A stretch of DNA of 64,000 bases, taken from assembly GCF_900114415.1 (NCBI RefSeq), contig NZ_FOSZ01000001.1:434001-498000 (forward strand), written 5' to 3'. Source of the stretch: Shimia haliotis. Its GTDB lineage: Bacteria; Pseudomonadota; Alphaproteobacteria; Rhodobacterales; Rhodobacteraceae. The notes under the pieces are model-generated. The model saw only the letters and a list, made by a program, of their open reading frames with translations. It was not told the origin of the DNA and made no database searches. Shown piece after piece: positions 6,488 through 15,595 of the stretch. The position numbers and the translations under genes were made by a program. Each line of letters begins with the position of its first letter. Position 1 is the first letter of the stretch.

Positions 6488-8842
6488 ATGCTATTTGGAC
6501 TTGATGGGGTCGAAATCGGCCTGATTATCGTCTTTCTCTGCCTCTTCGGGGGCATCCTGTCTGGCTTTCCGGTGGCGTTTGCCATTGGTGGCGCAGGGGT
6601 CATCTCGTTTGGCATCATCGCCGCACTGGACAGTGCCGGCATCCTGATCCACCAGGCGATTGACACAAGCTCGGTCCTGTATCGCGACTTGATCGCGAGT
6701 GGGGTCAAGGCGGATACGGTCTCGATATTCAGGTATCCTGATCTTCCAACCGTGGCCAAACCGGTGTTTGAAGCCGGTTGGGAAACCGCGATGGACCGCA
6801 ACCTGAGCTTTATCGTGAACCGGATGAACGAACGTGTTCTTGCGGGTCAGTCGATCGAGACACTGTTGGCTGTTGTGATGTTTGTTCTGATGGGCATCAC
6901 GCTGGAGCGCTCAAAGATCGCAAACGACCTTTTGACCACTATGGCGCGTGTCTTTGGCCCGTTGCCCGGTGGTCTGGCGGTGTCGGTTGTGGTTGTGGGG
7001 GCCTTCCTTGCGGCATCGACCGGTATTGTGGGCGCGACCGTTGTGACCATGGGTCTTTTGTCGCTGCCGACCATGCTCAAGCACGGGTATAACCCGAAGT
7101 TGGCAACCGGTGTGATTGCGGCTTCGGGCACGTTGGGGCAGATCATTCCGCCCTCAATCGTGATCGTTCTTCTTGGAACGCTGGCGGGCGACCTTTACTC
7201 TGCGGCGCAGGAAAACCGCGCTCAGGTTGAAGGCTGCTCGGATGCGCTGACCTATCTTGGTGAGCCGGCGGTTGTGTCGGTCGGCACGCTGTTTCAGGCA
7301 GCGTTGTTGCCCGGTATCATGCTCGCGGTGCTTTATGGGCTTTATGCCTTTGGCTATGCGCTGATTAACCCGAAAGAAGCCCCCGCGGTGGAATTTGGGG
7401 AAAGCACGGGCGAAGCCGTGACCAAGCGTGAGAGCATGACGTGGTTCCTGATTGTGCCGGCTGCGCTTATTGGCGGTGTGATCCTGTTGGGTCAGGTCAA
7501 TATGGTTGGCAACCAGCACATCGTGGTGGACAGCTTCTCGGATGCTGGCAAAACCGCGAGCCTGCGGACAAACGTGGGCGAGGAATGTGCCGGTGCAATG
7601 ATCGAACTGCATGGTCAGGAAGCCTGGGATACGGCTGTGGCCGAGCAGCAGGCTATTGACGCAGCCGGCGGTGTCGAGCAGGCGCGTGAACTGTCGCCAG
7701 AAGAGCGTCAGGAACGCTTTGATGCGAAGGTTGCGGCCGCTGCTCCGATCGGGTCCGGTATTGCAATCGGGTTCCTGCTGCTGGCGTTGATTTTGACGAC
7801 GGCACGCGGCGTGGCCCCAAGCAAGGATCCGAAACCGCTGTTGATCGGCGGGGCGGGTGTCTTGCTGGCCGTTCTGGTCGACATCGTTTTGATCTCGCCG
7901 ACAACCACACCCGGCTGGACGCTGATCTATTTGGTGATCCCGATTGTGATGACGCTTTACGGTTGTCGTGAAGCGGCCAAGCGGTTGGGTGAGAATGAAC
8001 TGTTGCGCGTGGTGTTCCCGCCGCTTGTTCTGATCATCGCGGTGCTTGGGTCGATCCTTGGCGGCATCACCAACCCGACACCGGCGGCTGCGCTGGGTGC
8101 GGGCGGCGCGATCCTGCTGGCGGCGTATCGCAAGCTGCAAGATCAGGGCAAATCCGGTGGTACGATCATCTGGTCCACATTCGCGATCATCGTCATGATC
8201 CTCGTGGGCGTGAACTTTGACCTGCGGATCAATCAGGAAGATGTGGCGCTTGAGAACATGATCGCCTTTGCGGTTGCCAAAGGGGCCTATCTCTTTGCGA
8301 TGTTCGGCTTCCTGTATGGGTGCTGGGTTCTTATGCGCGGCAAGGTTCTGACGCCGATTGTGCGCGAAACTGCGAAAGTGACCTCGATGGTGTTCACCAT
8401 CCTGATCGGCTCGCAGCTTCTCAACCTTGTGGTCATCAGCTTTGGCGGTGAGCATTACATCCAACAATTCCTGCGCTCGTTTGACAACGAGTTGACGGTG
8501 TTCCTGATCGTGATGCTGGTGCTGTTTGTGCTGGGCTTCGTGCTGGACTTCCTCGAGATCATTTACATCGTGATCCCGATTGTCGGGCCGGTGATCTATG
8601 GCGGCACGTTCGACCCGAAATGGGTGACGATCATGATCGCGGTGAACCTACAGACCTCGTTCCTGACGCCGCCCTTCGGCTTTGCGCTCTTCTATCTGAG
8701 GGGCGTGGCACCGAAGGAGGTCACGACCGGGCACATTTATAAGGGCATCATTCCCTTCGTGCTCATTCAGGTCGTTGGTCTGGGGATCCTGTGGTACTTC
8801 CCGTCGATCGTGACGATCTTGCCGGCACTGATCGGGAACTGA
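6488..8842 (+). CDS. dctM: TRAP transporter large permease (DctM family), oversized
   Basis: Large transport subunit, 784 residues where about 425-440 is usual. Family landmarks: GFPVAFAIGGAGV near 26-38, VMFVLMGITLERS near 130-142, GTLGQIIPPSIVIVLLG near 214-230, and a C-terminal FVLDFLEIIYIVIPIVGP and SFLTPPFGFALFYL. Two insertions expand it: residues about 48-118 (soluble, between the second and third hydrophobic segments) and about 290-560, which includes a charged, probably extracytoplasmic stretch (338-418) with extra membrane segments after it. The frame is open throughout with normal codon use, so this is a real size variant rather than a fusion artefact. A strong terminator follows. 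Confidence 0.9.
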   Translation: MLFGLDGVEIGLIIVFLCLFGGILSGFPVAFAIGGAGVISFGIIAALDSAGILIHQAIDTSSVLYRDLIASGVKADTVSIFRYPDLPTVAKPVFEAGWETAMDRNLSFIVNRMNERVLAGQSIETLLAVVMFVLMGITLERSKIANDLLTTMARVFGPLPGGLAVSVVVVGAFLAASTGIVGATVVTMGLLSLPTMLKHGYNPKLATGVIAASGTLGQIIPPSIVIVLLGTLAGDLYSAAQENRAQVEGCSDALTYLGEPAVVSVGTLFQAALLPGIMLAVLYGLYAFGYALINPKEAPAVEFGESTGEAVTKRESMTWFLIVPAALIGGVILLGQVNMVGNQHIVVDSFSDAGKTASLRTNVGEECAGAMIELHGQEAWDTAVAEQQAIDAAGGVEQARELSPEERQERFDAKVAAAAPIGSGIAIGFLLLALILTTARGVAPSKDPKPLLIGGAGVLLAVLVDIVLISPTTTPGWTLIYLVIPIVMTLYGCREAAKRLGENELLRVVFPPLVLIIAVLGSILGGITNPTPAAALGAGGAILLAAYRKLQDQGKSGGTIIWSTFAIIVMILVGVNFDLRINQEDVALENMIAFAVAKGAYLFAMFGFLYGCWVLMRGKVLTPIVRETAKVTSMVFTILIGSQLLNLVVISFGGEHYIQQFLRSFDNELTVFLIVMLVLFVLGFVLDFLEIIYIVIPIVGPVIYGGTFDPKWVTIMIAVNLQTSFLTPPFGFALFYLRGVAPKEVTTGHIYKGIIPFVLIQVVGLGILWYFPSIVTILPALIGN

Positions 8843-8866
8843 TCCGGAGATAAAATGAGTTTTGAG

Positions 8867-8890
8867 CGGGGGCCTTCGGGCCCCCGTTTC
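8867..8890 (+). terminator. Intrinsic terminator of the TRAP operon
   Basis: An 8-bp GC stem (8867-8874 with 8879-8886) closed by a UUCG tetraloop and followed by TTTCTGTTT. It lies 25 nt after the dctM stop. Confidence 0.85.
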
Positions 8891-8990
8891 TGTTTGAGGC
8901 TCCAAGGCGGGCAGCGGATGTAAGGGGGCCGACAAGAGGCCACGGCGCATACGGGTTGCGCAGGTGGTCGTGGGGGCGGAGCCGCGGAGA

Positions 8991-9812
8991 TTACTTGCGG
9001 GTGCCGAGGATGTCGGGAAGCTGAATATTGGCGACCTGTTCCGCGATTGGCGGGGTGTTGAGCGGGTGCTGGCTGTCTTCAAACCGCGCGGGATCTCCGA
9101 GCGGTTGCCATGCGTCGCCTGTGTAAACCTCAAGACCTGCGAAACGGGATTTGTAGTGCATCTTGTCGCTGCCGGGCACCCAGTAACCAAGGTAGACATA
9201 GGGCAGGCCGGCCTCGCGCGCGATCTCGATGTGATCAAGGATCAGATAGGTGCCAAGCGATTGCTGATGGCGTTCGGGCGTGTAGAAGGAATAGACCATC
9301 GACAGGCCGTCCTCTAGCACATCGGTCAGCGAGACCCCCACCAGATCGCGGCTTTCGCTGTCGGTGTATTCCACAACGCGTGACCGGATCGGGGTTTCTT
9401 CGATCATTGCGGCGAATTCGAATACATCCATATCGGCCATGCCGCCATCCGAGTGGCGCTGATCCAGATAGGTGCGGAAGAGGTCGAATTGTTCTTCTGT
9501 CGCCCATGGCGATGTTGCGCGGCGTTGCAGCCCGAGATTGCGGCGCATGGTGCGGCGCTGGCTCTTGTTGGGTTTGAACTTGGACACGTCGATACGCGCG
9601 GACAAACAGGCCGAACAATCGGTGCAGGAGGGGCGGTAAAGCACGTTCTGGCTGCGCCGGAATCCCTGATGGCTGAGGGCATCGTTGAGCGACGCCGCGC
9701 TGTCGCCTTGCAGCGCAGTGAAGAGCTTACGTTCCATGCGTCCGTCCAGATAAGGACAGGGTTGCGGCGCCGTCACGTAGAACTGGGGCGTTAAGGGTAA
9801 TGTATGGCGCAT
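8991..9812 (-). CDS. bpt: Aspartate/glutamate leucyltransferase (Bpt)
   Basis: Aminoacyl-tRNA-protein transferase of the Ate/Bpt family, which adds leucine to proteins with N-terminal Asp or Glu and so marks them for ClpS/ClpAP degradation. The 273-residue form starts at the ATG after CCGGAG ([20 protein letters not shown]); a GTG ten codons upstream lacks a ribosome site. Visible are the N-terminal [14 protein letters not shown], the Cys-rich PSCTDCSAC near 70, and the GNAT-like C-terminus [18 protein letters not shown]. It is the last gene of a minus-strand group after the RDD gene. Confidence 0.93.
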   Translation of the reverse strand: MRHTLPLTPQFYVTAPQPCPYLDGRMERKLFTALQGDSAASLNDALSHQGFRRSQNVLYRPSCTDCSACLSARIDVSKFKPNKSQRRTMRRNLGLQRRATSPWATEEQFDLFRTYLDQRHSDGGMADMDVFEFAAMIEETPIRSRVVEYTDSESRDLVGVSLTDVLEDGLSMVYSFYTPERHQQSLGTYLILDHIEIAREAGLPYVYLGYWVPGSDKMHYKSRFAGLEVYTGDAWQPLGDPARFEDSQHPLNTPPIAEQVANIQLPDILGTRK

Positions 9813-9918
9813 TGCGCTCCGGAAAATAGGGTCACTTTCCACGATAGCAATAGCTTGTCAGAGCGCCAAGCCCCGGATTCTGACGTATTGGTTAACTCAC
9901 AAGGATTGCCGGATCGTT

Positions 9919-10368
9919 TCAGTACCGAGCGGCCTTGTTGATGGCGACTGTGCCGATCATGTGGTCGGTCAAACCCTGCGCCCGCGAGGTGGTCATCATC
10001 AGGACAATCGAGATCACTTGCAGCACAAAGAAAGCGAAGCTGACGTGGTAGCCTAGCGTGTGCAAAACCGCGGTCCCAAGATCAAAGCGCGAGCCATCAA
10101 GGCGGCGCATTTCAATGGACGCCAGACGCATGCCCCACGTGGCGGAACTGTTGGCGAGCGTGATGGTGCGGTAAGCAAAGCTCACCACGAGCATCAGCAT
10201 ACCAAAAAAGAAAATGCCGGTGAATGCGGTCAGGGGGAGAATGAGAACGCAGAAAACGACAATCAGAATGGTGTCCACGAGCCAGGCCATAAACCGCTTA
10301 AACGGAACATCGGCATAGAACTCGGACTGGATTTCGGGATCGGGCAGGGTGAAGCTGCGGTGCGACAT
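9919..10368 (-). CDS. RDD family membrane protein
   Basis: Small integral membrane protein of 149 residues. The RDD signature is present: Arg in FKRFMAWLVDTILIV (Asp at the start of the first helix), then TWGMRLASIEMRRLDG between helices. Three hydrophobic segments lie at about 27-50, 52-72 and 107-128. The biochemical role of most RDD proteins is unknown; some are linked to ion exchange. A GAGAAAGACA ribosome site precedes the ATG. It is separated from the upstream DUF2852 gene by a terminator. Confidence 0.85.
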   Translation of the reverse strand: MSHRSFTLPDPEIQSEFYADVPFKRFMAWLVDTILIVVFCVLILPLTAFTGIFFFGMLMLVVSFAYRTITLANSSATWGMRLASIEMRRLDGSRFDLGTAVLHTLGYHVSFAFFVLQVISIVLMMTTSRAQGLTDHMIGTVAINKAARY

Positions 10369-10405
10369 TGTCTTTCTCGGTTCCCTCTAGGAGGTTGATA
10401 GTAAT

Positions 10406-10434
10406 AAAAAAAGGAGCGGCGGGTGCGCCGCTCC
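10406..10434 (-). terminator. Intrinsic terminator after the DUF2852 gene
   Basis: On the minus strand, a 9-bp GC stem (10434-10426 with 10421-10413), a 4-nt loop and a run of seven T residues. It begins 23 nt after the DUF2852 stop. Confidence 0.88.
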
Positions 10435-10456
10435 GGTCAGTTTACCTGAATTTGCC

Positions 10457-10882
10457 TCAGGCGTCTTCGGTCTCTTTCGGTTCAGAGGCCGCCTTGGCGC
10501 GGTCGTCCATGAACTGATCGAACTCCGCTTTGTCTTTGGCATCGCGCAGACGTTGCAGGAAGTCCTGAAAGCTGCGTTGCTCGTCTTCCAGACGACGCAA
10601 GGTCTCGTCGCGGTAGCTGTCAAAGGCAGAGTTACCTGACGAGTGCATCGTGTGCATGCGGCGGGACCGGCCGCAGCCGGAATGGCGGCTTTTCTTGAAC
10701 ATATCTTTGCTCCAGATCATGTAGAACAGAAGGGCCAGACCTACGGGCCAGAAAAAGACAAAACCAAGGACCATCGCGGCGATCCAAGCGCCTTTGCCTT
10801 TGCTGTCGAGCCAGGCCTCGGACTTGCCTAGCCAGCTCATGTGCTGTGTGTCGGCATGTTGGGCGGTAGCGGCAGGTGTCAT
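10457..10882 (-). CDS. DUF2852 family small membrane protein
   Basis: Protein of 141 residues with one strongly hydrophobic segment (about 32-57, AAMVLGFVFFWPVGLALLFY) followed by a basic linker with CGRSRRMH and a charged C-terminal helical part (about 88-135) rich in Arg, Glu and Asp. The whole pattern matches DUF2852, common in Rhodobacterales and of unknown function. A GGAGATACAA ribosome site supports the start. A perfect 7-bp inverted repeat lies 31 nt upstream and may control it. Confidence 0.8.
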   Translation of the reverse strand: MTPAATAQHADTQHMSWLGKSEAWLDSKGKGAWIAAMVLGFVFFWPVGLALLFYMIWSKDMFKKSRHSGCGRSRRMHTMHSSGNSAFDSYRDETLRRLEDEQRSFQDFLQRLRDAKDKAEFDQFMDDRAKAASEPKETEDA

Positions 10883-10912
10883 TTGTATCTCCGGTGTTCG
10901 GTGTGACGTTTG

Positions 10913-10931
10913 ATGTAAATCGTGTTTACAT
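10913..10931. promoter_or_regulatory. ATGTAAA-N5-TTTACAT inverted repeat
   Basis: Perfect 7-bp arms around TCGTG, just upstream of the DUF2852 start; a further TTTACAT half site lies about 55 bp away. Candidate operator in the intergenic space 10883-11200. I cannot name the regulator. Confidence 0.35.
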
Positions 10932-11048
10932 ACCCAAGATTGGCATTGGGCCGGGGCATTGCAAGGGAGAATGTGAATGTTTTTTACATTTTATTGGGTT
11001 CGCCGTTAATTCTTGTTGTTTTGCAGAGGGTTGAGGGGGCTGTATCAC

Positions 11049-11077
11049 GTCGGTATTGCGTCGGTATTGCGACGGTG
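11049..11077 (+). promoter_or_regulatory. Phased GTCGGTA-N4 repeat, three copies
   Basis: GTCGGTA begins at 11049 and 11060, with GACGGTG at 11071, an exact 11-bp period. It ends about 125 bp before the SnoaL/DUF4440-like gene. The same element, four copies, stands at 44154-44193. Seven conserved bases plus four free ones per 11 bp is the geometry of PhoB/OmpR-type direct-repeat operators. The rest of 10883-11200 shows nothing I recognise. Confidence 0.5.
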
Positions 11078-11200
11078 TGATTGGCGAGAAATGCAAAAAT
11101 TTGCGCAACGCGCGCAGAGATAGGGGTATTTTGGCAGTTGTCAGGCCGGTAAGATTCGGTCGCTGGCGCTGTGGGCCAAAGAATGGCGAAGGGGACGAGA

Positions 11201-11587
11201 ATGGAAACGTCACAACAGGTGATGGCGGACTTGCTGAAACTGGAAACCCGGGTTTGGGAGGCGCTGGTGTCCGGAGACAAAGCCACGGACGCTGCGCTTC
11301 TGACGGAGGATTTTATCGGCGTGTATCCGGACGGATTTGCCGGAAAGGACGCCCATGTCGGGCAGTTGGACGGTGGCAGCACGGTGGCGGAGTACGCCTT
11401 GAGCGAAGTGCAGCTGCGCCAAGTGAGCGACGGCGCCGCCATTTTGATCTATCGCGCGGACTATCTGCGGGTTGAAGGGAGCGAGCGCGAGGTGATGCTG
11501 GTCAGTTCTTTGTGGGAGCGGCGCGCCGGTGTCTGGGTCAACTCGTTCAGTCAGGACACGCCCTTGACGGGGCAGGGTGTGGTCTAG
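11201..11587 (+). CDS. SnoaL/DUF4440-like small protein
   Basis: Protein of 128 residues from the ATG after AAGGGGACGAGA. The pattern METSQQVMADLLKLETRVWE, then LLTEDFIGVYPDGFAGKDAHV and LVSSLWERRAGVWVNSFSQDTP, fits the cone-shaped NTF2/SnoaL fold of nuclear-transport-factor-2-like or DUF4440 proteins. No catalytic residue can be named and no substrate inferred. It is transcribed alone, 84 bp before glnE, with the phased GTCGGTA repeat upstream. Confidence 0.7.
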   Translation: METSQQVMADLLKLETRVWEALVSGDKATDAALLTEDFIGVYPDGFAGKDAHVGQLDGGSTVAEYALSEVQLRQVSDGAAILIYRADYLRVEGSEREVMLVSSLWERRAGVWVNSFSQDTPLTGQGVV

Positions 11588-11670
11588 GTGCAAAGCGGTA
11601 TTGCGATTTTTGAGCGCTTGCGACCCTAGGGCCGATTGACCTCCTTTGACGGGCTGCGCAAAGTCGCGCC

Positions 11671-14460
11671 ATGACATTTGAAAGCCGCATCTCCCGCCTT
11701 CCGCATGCCTTTGATTCCGACCTTGGCCAGGAAGCGTCTGACCTGATCCCGTCGCTGTCCGCTGACCTGAGCAAGCTGGTGGCAGGAACCGCGGGGTCGT
11801 CGCCTTACCTGAAGGGGTTGATCACGCGCGAAGCGGCGTGGGTTCCGGAGGCTCTGGATGATCCGGAAACGGCGGTGCGTGCGCTTTATGCGGGATTGAG
11901 AGAGACAGCGCCGGACCAGATGCCCACGGCATTGCGGCAGGGCAAGCGACGTGTGGCGCTGCTGACGGCGCTGGCGGATTTGAGCGGTGTTTGGAAACTG
12001 GAAGAGGTCACGGGCACGCTGACGGACTTTGCCGATCTGGCGAGCCAGTTGGCGCTTGAGACCACGATCGGCGCGGAGATCCGGCGCAAAAAGCTGCCTG
12101 GGGCGACCGAAGACGATATCCCGACCGCTGGCGGGATGGTCAGCCTCGCGATGGGCAAGATGGGGGCGCATGAGCTGAACTATAGCTCGGACATCGACCT
12201 GATCTGCCTGTTTGACGAAACGCGGTTTGATCCGGACGATTATCACGACGCGCGCGCCAGTTTCATTCGTGCGACGCGCAAGATGGCGGCGATGCTCAAT
12301 GACATCACAGGGGACGGCTATGTGTTTCGCACCGACCTGCGGTTGCGGCCTGATCCGGCGGTGACGCCGGTTTGCATCGCGATGGAAACGGCGGAGCGGT
12401 ACTATGAGAGTCTGGGGCGCACATGGGAGCGTGCTGCCTATATCAAGGCGCGGCCTTCGGCGGGGGATCTGGCGGCGGGCGAGCGGTTTCTGGATACGCT
12501 TAAGCCGTTTGTGTGGCGCAAGCATCTGGATTTTGCCGCCATACAGGACGCGCATGACATGCGCCTGCGGATCAGGGCGCACAAGGGGCTTGGCGGGCCG
12601 ATCTCGCTGGACGGGCACAATATGAAACTGGGACGCGGGGGCATTCGAGAAATTGAGTTTTTCACCCAGACGCGACAGATCATTTCTGGCGGGCGGGATC
12701 GCAGTCTGCGCGACCGGCGGACGGTCCCAGCGCTGGGTTTGTTGGCCCAGAAGGGCTGGGTGCCTGAGGATGCGGCAGAGACATTGGCGGATCACTACCG
12801 GTTCCACCGCGAGGTGGAGCATCGGGTGCAGATGGTGAATGACGCACAAACGCATCTGTTGCCCAAAACGCCGGATGGCTGGGGCCGGATCGCGGGATTG
12901 ATGGGGCGCGATGTTCAAGAGGTGCAGGCGGAGCTGCGTGAGCGGCTGACCGAGGTGCATGAGCTGACGGAGGGCTTTTTTGCGCCGGATGCCAGCGGAG
13001 AAGTACAAGAGACAAGCGAGGCGCTTGATCAGGCGGTGATCGACCGTTGGGCGACCTATCCGGCGCTGCGCAGCCCGCGCGCGGTGGAGATCTTTGAGCG
13101 CGTGAAGCCGGAAATCCTGCGGCGGTTGGCCGAGACAGCGCGCCCTGATGAGGCGTTATTGGCGCTGGACGGGTTTCTGAAGGGGCTACCAGCGGGTGTG
13201 CAGTTGTTCTCGTTGTTTGAGGCCAACACACATCTGATTGATCTGTTGGTGGACATTGTCGGCACGGCACCGGCTTTGGCGCAGCATCTGTCGCGCAATT
13301 CGGGGGTGTTTGACGCGGTGATTGGCGGGTCGTTCTTTACCGAATGGCCGGGTGTGGACGGGTTGCGCGCCGAGTTGGCGGAGCGTTTGGCGGCGGAAGA
13401 GGATTATGAGCATGCGCTGGATACGGCGCGGCGGTGGGGCAAGGAGTGGCAGTTCCGGATCGGGGTGCATCATTTACGTGGCATCATCGACGCGCAGGAC
13501 GCGGGCAGCCAATATGCAGATTTGGCGCAGTCTGTGGTTGCGGGGGTCTGGCCCACGGTGGTGGCGCATTTTGCGCAAAAGCACGGGCCCGAGCCGGGAC
13601 GGGGCGCGATGGTTTTGGGCATGGGATCGCTTGGGGCGCGGCGGTTGAATGCCACGTCTGATCTGGACCTGATCGTGATCTATGACGCCGACGGCGTGGA
13701 TTTTTCGGAAGGCCGGCGGCCTTTAGCGGCGCGGGCATATTATGCGCGGCTGACGCAGGCCTTGGTGACGGCCCTTTCGGCGCCGATGGCGCAGGGGCGC
13801 TTGTATGAGGTCGATATGCGGCTGCGGCCTTCGGGAACGCAGGGACCGGTGGCGACATCGCTGGCGTCGTTCAGGAATTATCAGTTGAACGAGGCCTGGA
13901 CGTGGGAGCATCTGGCGCTGACGCGGGCGCGCCCGATTGTCGGAGATGCGTCTCTTATGGAAGAGGTCGAGGCCTTTCGCCGAGAGGTTCTGGCGCAGGC
14001 GCGGGATCAGGCGCAGGTGCGGCAGGATGTGGTGGAGATGCGCGAACGCATTGCGGCAGCCAAGACGCCGGACGGGCCTTGGGATGCCAAGATCGGGGGC
14101 GGACGCCTTCAGGACATCGAGTTGCTGAGCCAGACCGGCGCGCTGTTGGCGGGACATGCGCGGCGCACGGTGTCTGAGGGATTGCAGGCCGGTGTCGCGA
14201 ATGGCTGGCTGAGCGCCGCAGAGGGGGCAGAGTTGATGGCCACATACGGGCTTTGTTGGCAGGTGCAACTGGCGTCCAAGCTTCTGAGCGGGTCGACCAT
14301 TGTGCCGCAGGACATTGGCGCCGGCGGGCGGGCGTTTTTGTTGCGGGAGACCGGACATGAAGACATTGACGGATTGCTCGCGGATATGGGCGCGGGGGCC
14401 GCTGGGGCGGCGGAAACGATCACGAACGCTTTGGAGCGGGCGCCGTCAGGCTCCGCTTGA
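11671..14460 (+). CDS. glnE: Bifunctional glutamine synthetase adenylyltransferase/deadenylyltransferase
   Basis: GlnE attaches AMP to, and phosphorolytically removes it from, the conserved Tyr of glutamine synthetase in response to PII, tuning ammonia assimilation. At 929 residues it is near family length. Two nucleotidyltransferase domains are visible: GKMGAHELNYSSDIDLICLF with Asp174 and Asp176 (deadenylylation half) and GMGSLGARRLNATSDLDLIV near 649-668 (adenylylation half). Regulatory helices lie between and after them. A weakly preceded 89-residue gene follows at once and may be coexpressed. Confidence 0.95.
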   Translation: MTFESRISRLPHAFDSDLGQEASDLIPSLSADLSKLVAGTAGSSPYLKGLITREAAWVPEALDDPETAVRALYAGLRETAPDQMPTALRQGKRRVALLTALADLSGVWKLEEVTGTLTDFADLASQLALETTIGAEIRRKKLPGATEDDIPTAGGMVSLAMGKMGAHELNYSSDIDLICLFDETRFDPDDYHDARASFIRATRKMAAMLNDITGDGYVFRTDLRLRPDPAVTPVCIAMETAERYYESLGRTWERAAYIKARPSAGDLAAGERFLDTLKPFVWRKHLDFAAIQDAHDMRLRIRAHKGLGGPISLDGHNMKLGRGGIREIEFFTQTRQIISGGRDRSLRDRRTVPALGLLAQKGWVPEDAAETLADHYRFHREVEHRVQMVNDAQTHLLPKTPDGWGRIAGLMGRDVQEVQAELRERLTEVHELTEGFFAPDASGEVQETSEALDQAVIDRWATYPALRSPRAVEIFERVKPEILRRLAETARPDEALLALDGFLKGLPAGVQLFSLFEANTHLIDLLVDIVGTAPALAQHLSRNSGVFDAVIGGSFFTEWPGVDGLRAELAERLAAEEDYEHALDTARRWGKEWQFRIGVHHLRGIIDAQDAGSQYADLAQSVVAGVWPTVVAHFAQKHGPEPGRGAMVLGMGSLGARRLNATSDLDLIVIYDADGVDFSEGRRPLAARAYYARLTQALVTALSAPMAQGRLYEVDMRLRPSGTQGPVATSLASFRNYQLNEAWTWEHLALTRARPIVGDASLMEEVEAFRREVLAQARDQAQVRQDVVEMRERIAAAKTPDGPWDAKIGGGRLQDIELLSQTGALLAGHARRTVSEGLQAGVANGWLSAAEGAELMATYGLCWQVQLASKLLSGSTIVPQDIGAGGRAFLLRETGHEDIDGLLADMGAGAAGAAETITNALERAPSGSA

Positions 14461-14482
14461 GGCGGTGGCGAGGAGAGTAAAA

Positions 14483-14752
14483 TTGGGCAAAGACAGGTTT
14501 GACCCCAAGGGGCTGATCGCCGAGAGCTATAAGATCGAAGGCATTCAGGCAGGCGAGTGCCGGTCGATTTTCCTTGATTGGGCCCTGAGCCTTGGGGGGG
14601 ATCTTGATCCCAAAGAGGCCCTGCCGGTGTTGATCTCGCAGTATGCCAAAACCGAGCCGGATCACCCCATGAGCGCAGTTCTGGAAGAAGGCATGGTGCA
14701 GATGCAGGCCCCGAAACGCCGTGGCGGGTGGCGGGCGCGGCAGCGCAACTAG
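14483..14752 (+). CDS. Conserved small protein downstream of glnE (TTG start)
   Basis: Protein of 89 residues not matched to any family I know. The TTG start is chosen because AGGAG lies 8 nt before it; a GTG six codons upstream would place the ribosome site inside the gene. The sequence (KDRFDPKGLIAESYKIEGIQ, AGECRSIFLDWALSL, QYAKTEPDHPMSAVLEEGM) is acidic to neutral with a basic tail RRGGWRARQRN. It lies 22 nt after glnE, so it is likely cotranscribed. Confidence 0.65.
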   Translation: MGKDRFDPKGLIAESYKIEGIQAGECRSIFLDWALSLGGDLDPKEALPVLISQYAKTEPDHPMSAVLEEGMVQMQAPKRRGGWRARQRN

Positions 14753-14889
14753 GGCCGTAATTTTCGGAAAAATCAGGTCCAATTTGACTAAATTCCCCTG
14801 AATCGTCCGGACTGTGACGTATTCCCGCCCCATTTCAAAGCGAACCTCACTGCAGGTTAGCAGAGGCCAAAAGGCCCGAGGAGATGGAC

Positions 14890-15546
14890 ATGAAACGTGT
14901 TCGACTGATTGCAGCGATGGTTTTGGGAATGAGCGCGGCGGCATGCAGCTCCGTAGATACCGCGTCCCGTAACGCACCGTATGAAACTGTGCCCGCACAA
15001 GCGGTGGCACCGGCGCCGTCCTTTCAACTGGCAGGAATGAATGTTGTTGTTCCGACCACTTTGAAAGTGTCTGAGCGCAACAGCTATTACCCTGGTGGCG
15101 ATATTGTTTGGCGCGGTGACGCCTATGGCAACCGCTATGAGCAGGTGAAATCGATCTTTGAGGACGCGGTCGTTCTTGGTGGCACGCAGGTACAGGGCGA
15201 AATCCCTGTGAACGTGAACATCGAACTGAAACGTTTCCACGCCCTGACCGAAAAGACCCGTTATTCGGTGGGCGGCGTACATGCGATTGAATTCGTGATG
15301 ATCATCACTGATCCGGTGACCGGCGCGGTTCTGCGCGGCCCGAAAGAGATCAAGGCGAGCCTTGTGGGCTATGGCGGCGAAAAAGCGCTGCAGGCCGAGG
15401 CACGTGGTCTGACCCAGAAATACCGCATCACTCAGCACCTGGCGCGCGTGGTGATGGACGAGATGACCAAACCGCAGGGCTTTGTTGCCCCCAAGGGTGG
15501 CGTGACGGCGCAGGTGGTGCCGCTGGGTCCGGTCAAACCTCTCTGA
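14890..15546 (+). CDS. Putative lipoprotein of unknown function
   Basis: Protein of 218 residues with a lipoprotein signal: MKRVRLIAAMVLGMSAAACS, with the lipid-modified Cys at position 19. The start is the second of two close ATGs because GAGGAG overlaps the first one. The mature part has the beta-rich stretch SFQLAGMNVVVPTTLKVSE, and VNIELKRFHALTEKTRYSVG followed by an EFVMIITDPVTGAVL strand. I believe it belongs to an uncharacterised Rhodobacterales lipoprotein family (possibly DUF6778, from memory). Monocistronic by position. Confidence 0.75.
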   Translation: MKRVRLIAAMVLGMSAAACSSVDTASRNAPYETVPAQAVAPAPSFQLAGMNVVVPTTLKVSERNSYYPGGDIVWRGDAYGNRYEQVKSIFEDAVVLGGTQVQGEIPVNVNIELKRFHALTEKTRYSVGGVHAIEFVMIITDPVTGAVLRGPKEIKASLVGYGGEKALQAEARGLTQKYRITQHLARVVMDEMTKPQGFVAPKGGVTAQVVPLGPVKPL

Positions 15547-15595
15547 TCTCGGATCACACCTTTTCAGGGACTGCATAATTGAGTAGGAGGGCGGC

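Noticed and set aside
11626-13008. 460-codon minus-strand frame opposite glnE
   Set aside because: The translation is Arg/Gln/His-rich and unlike any protein; the plus-strand glnE has full family motifs.
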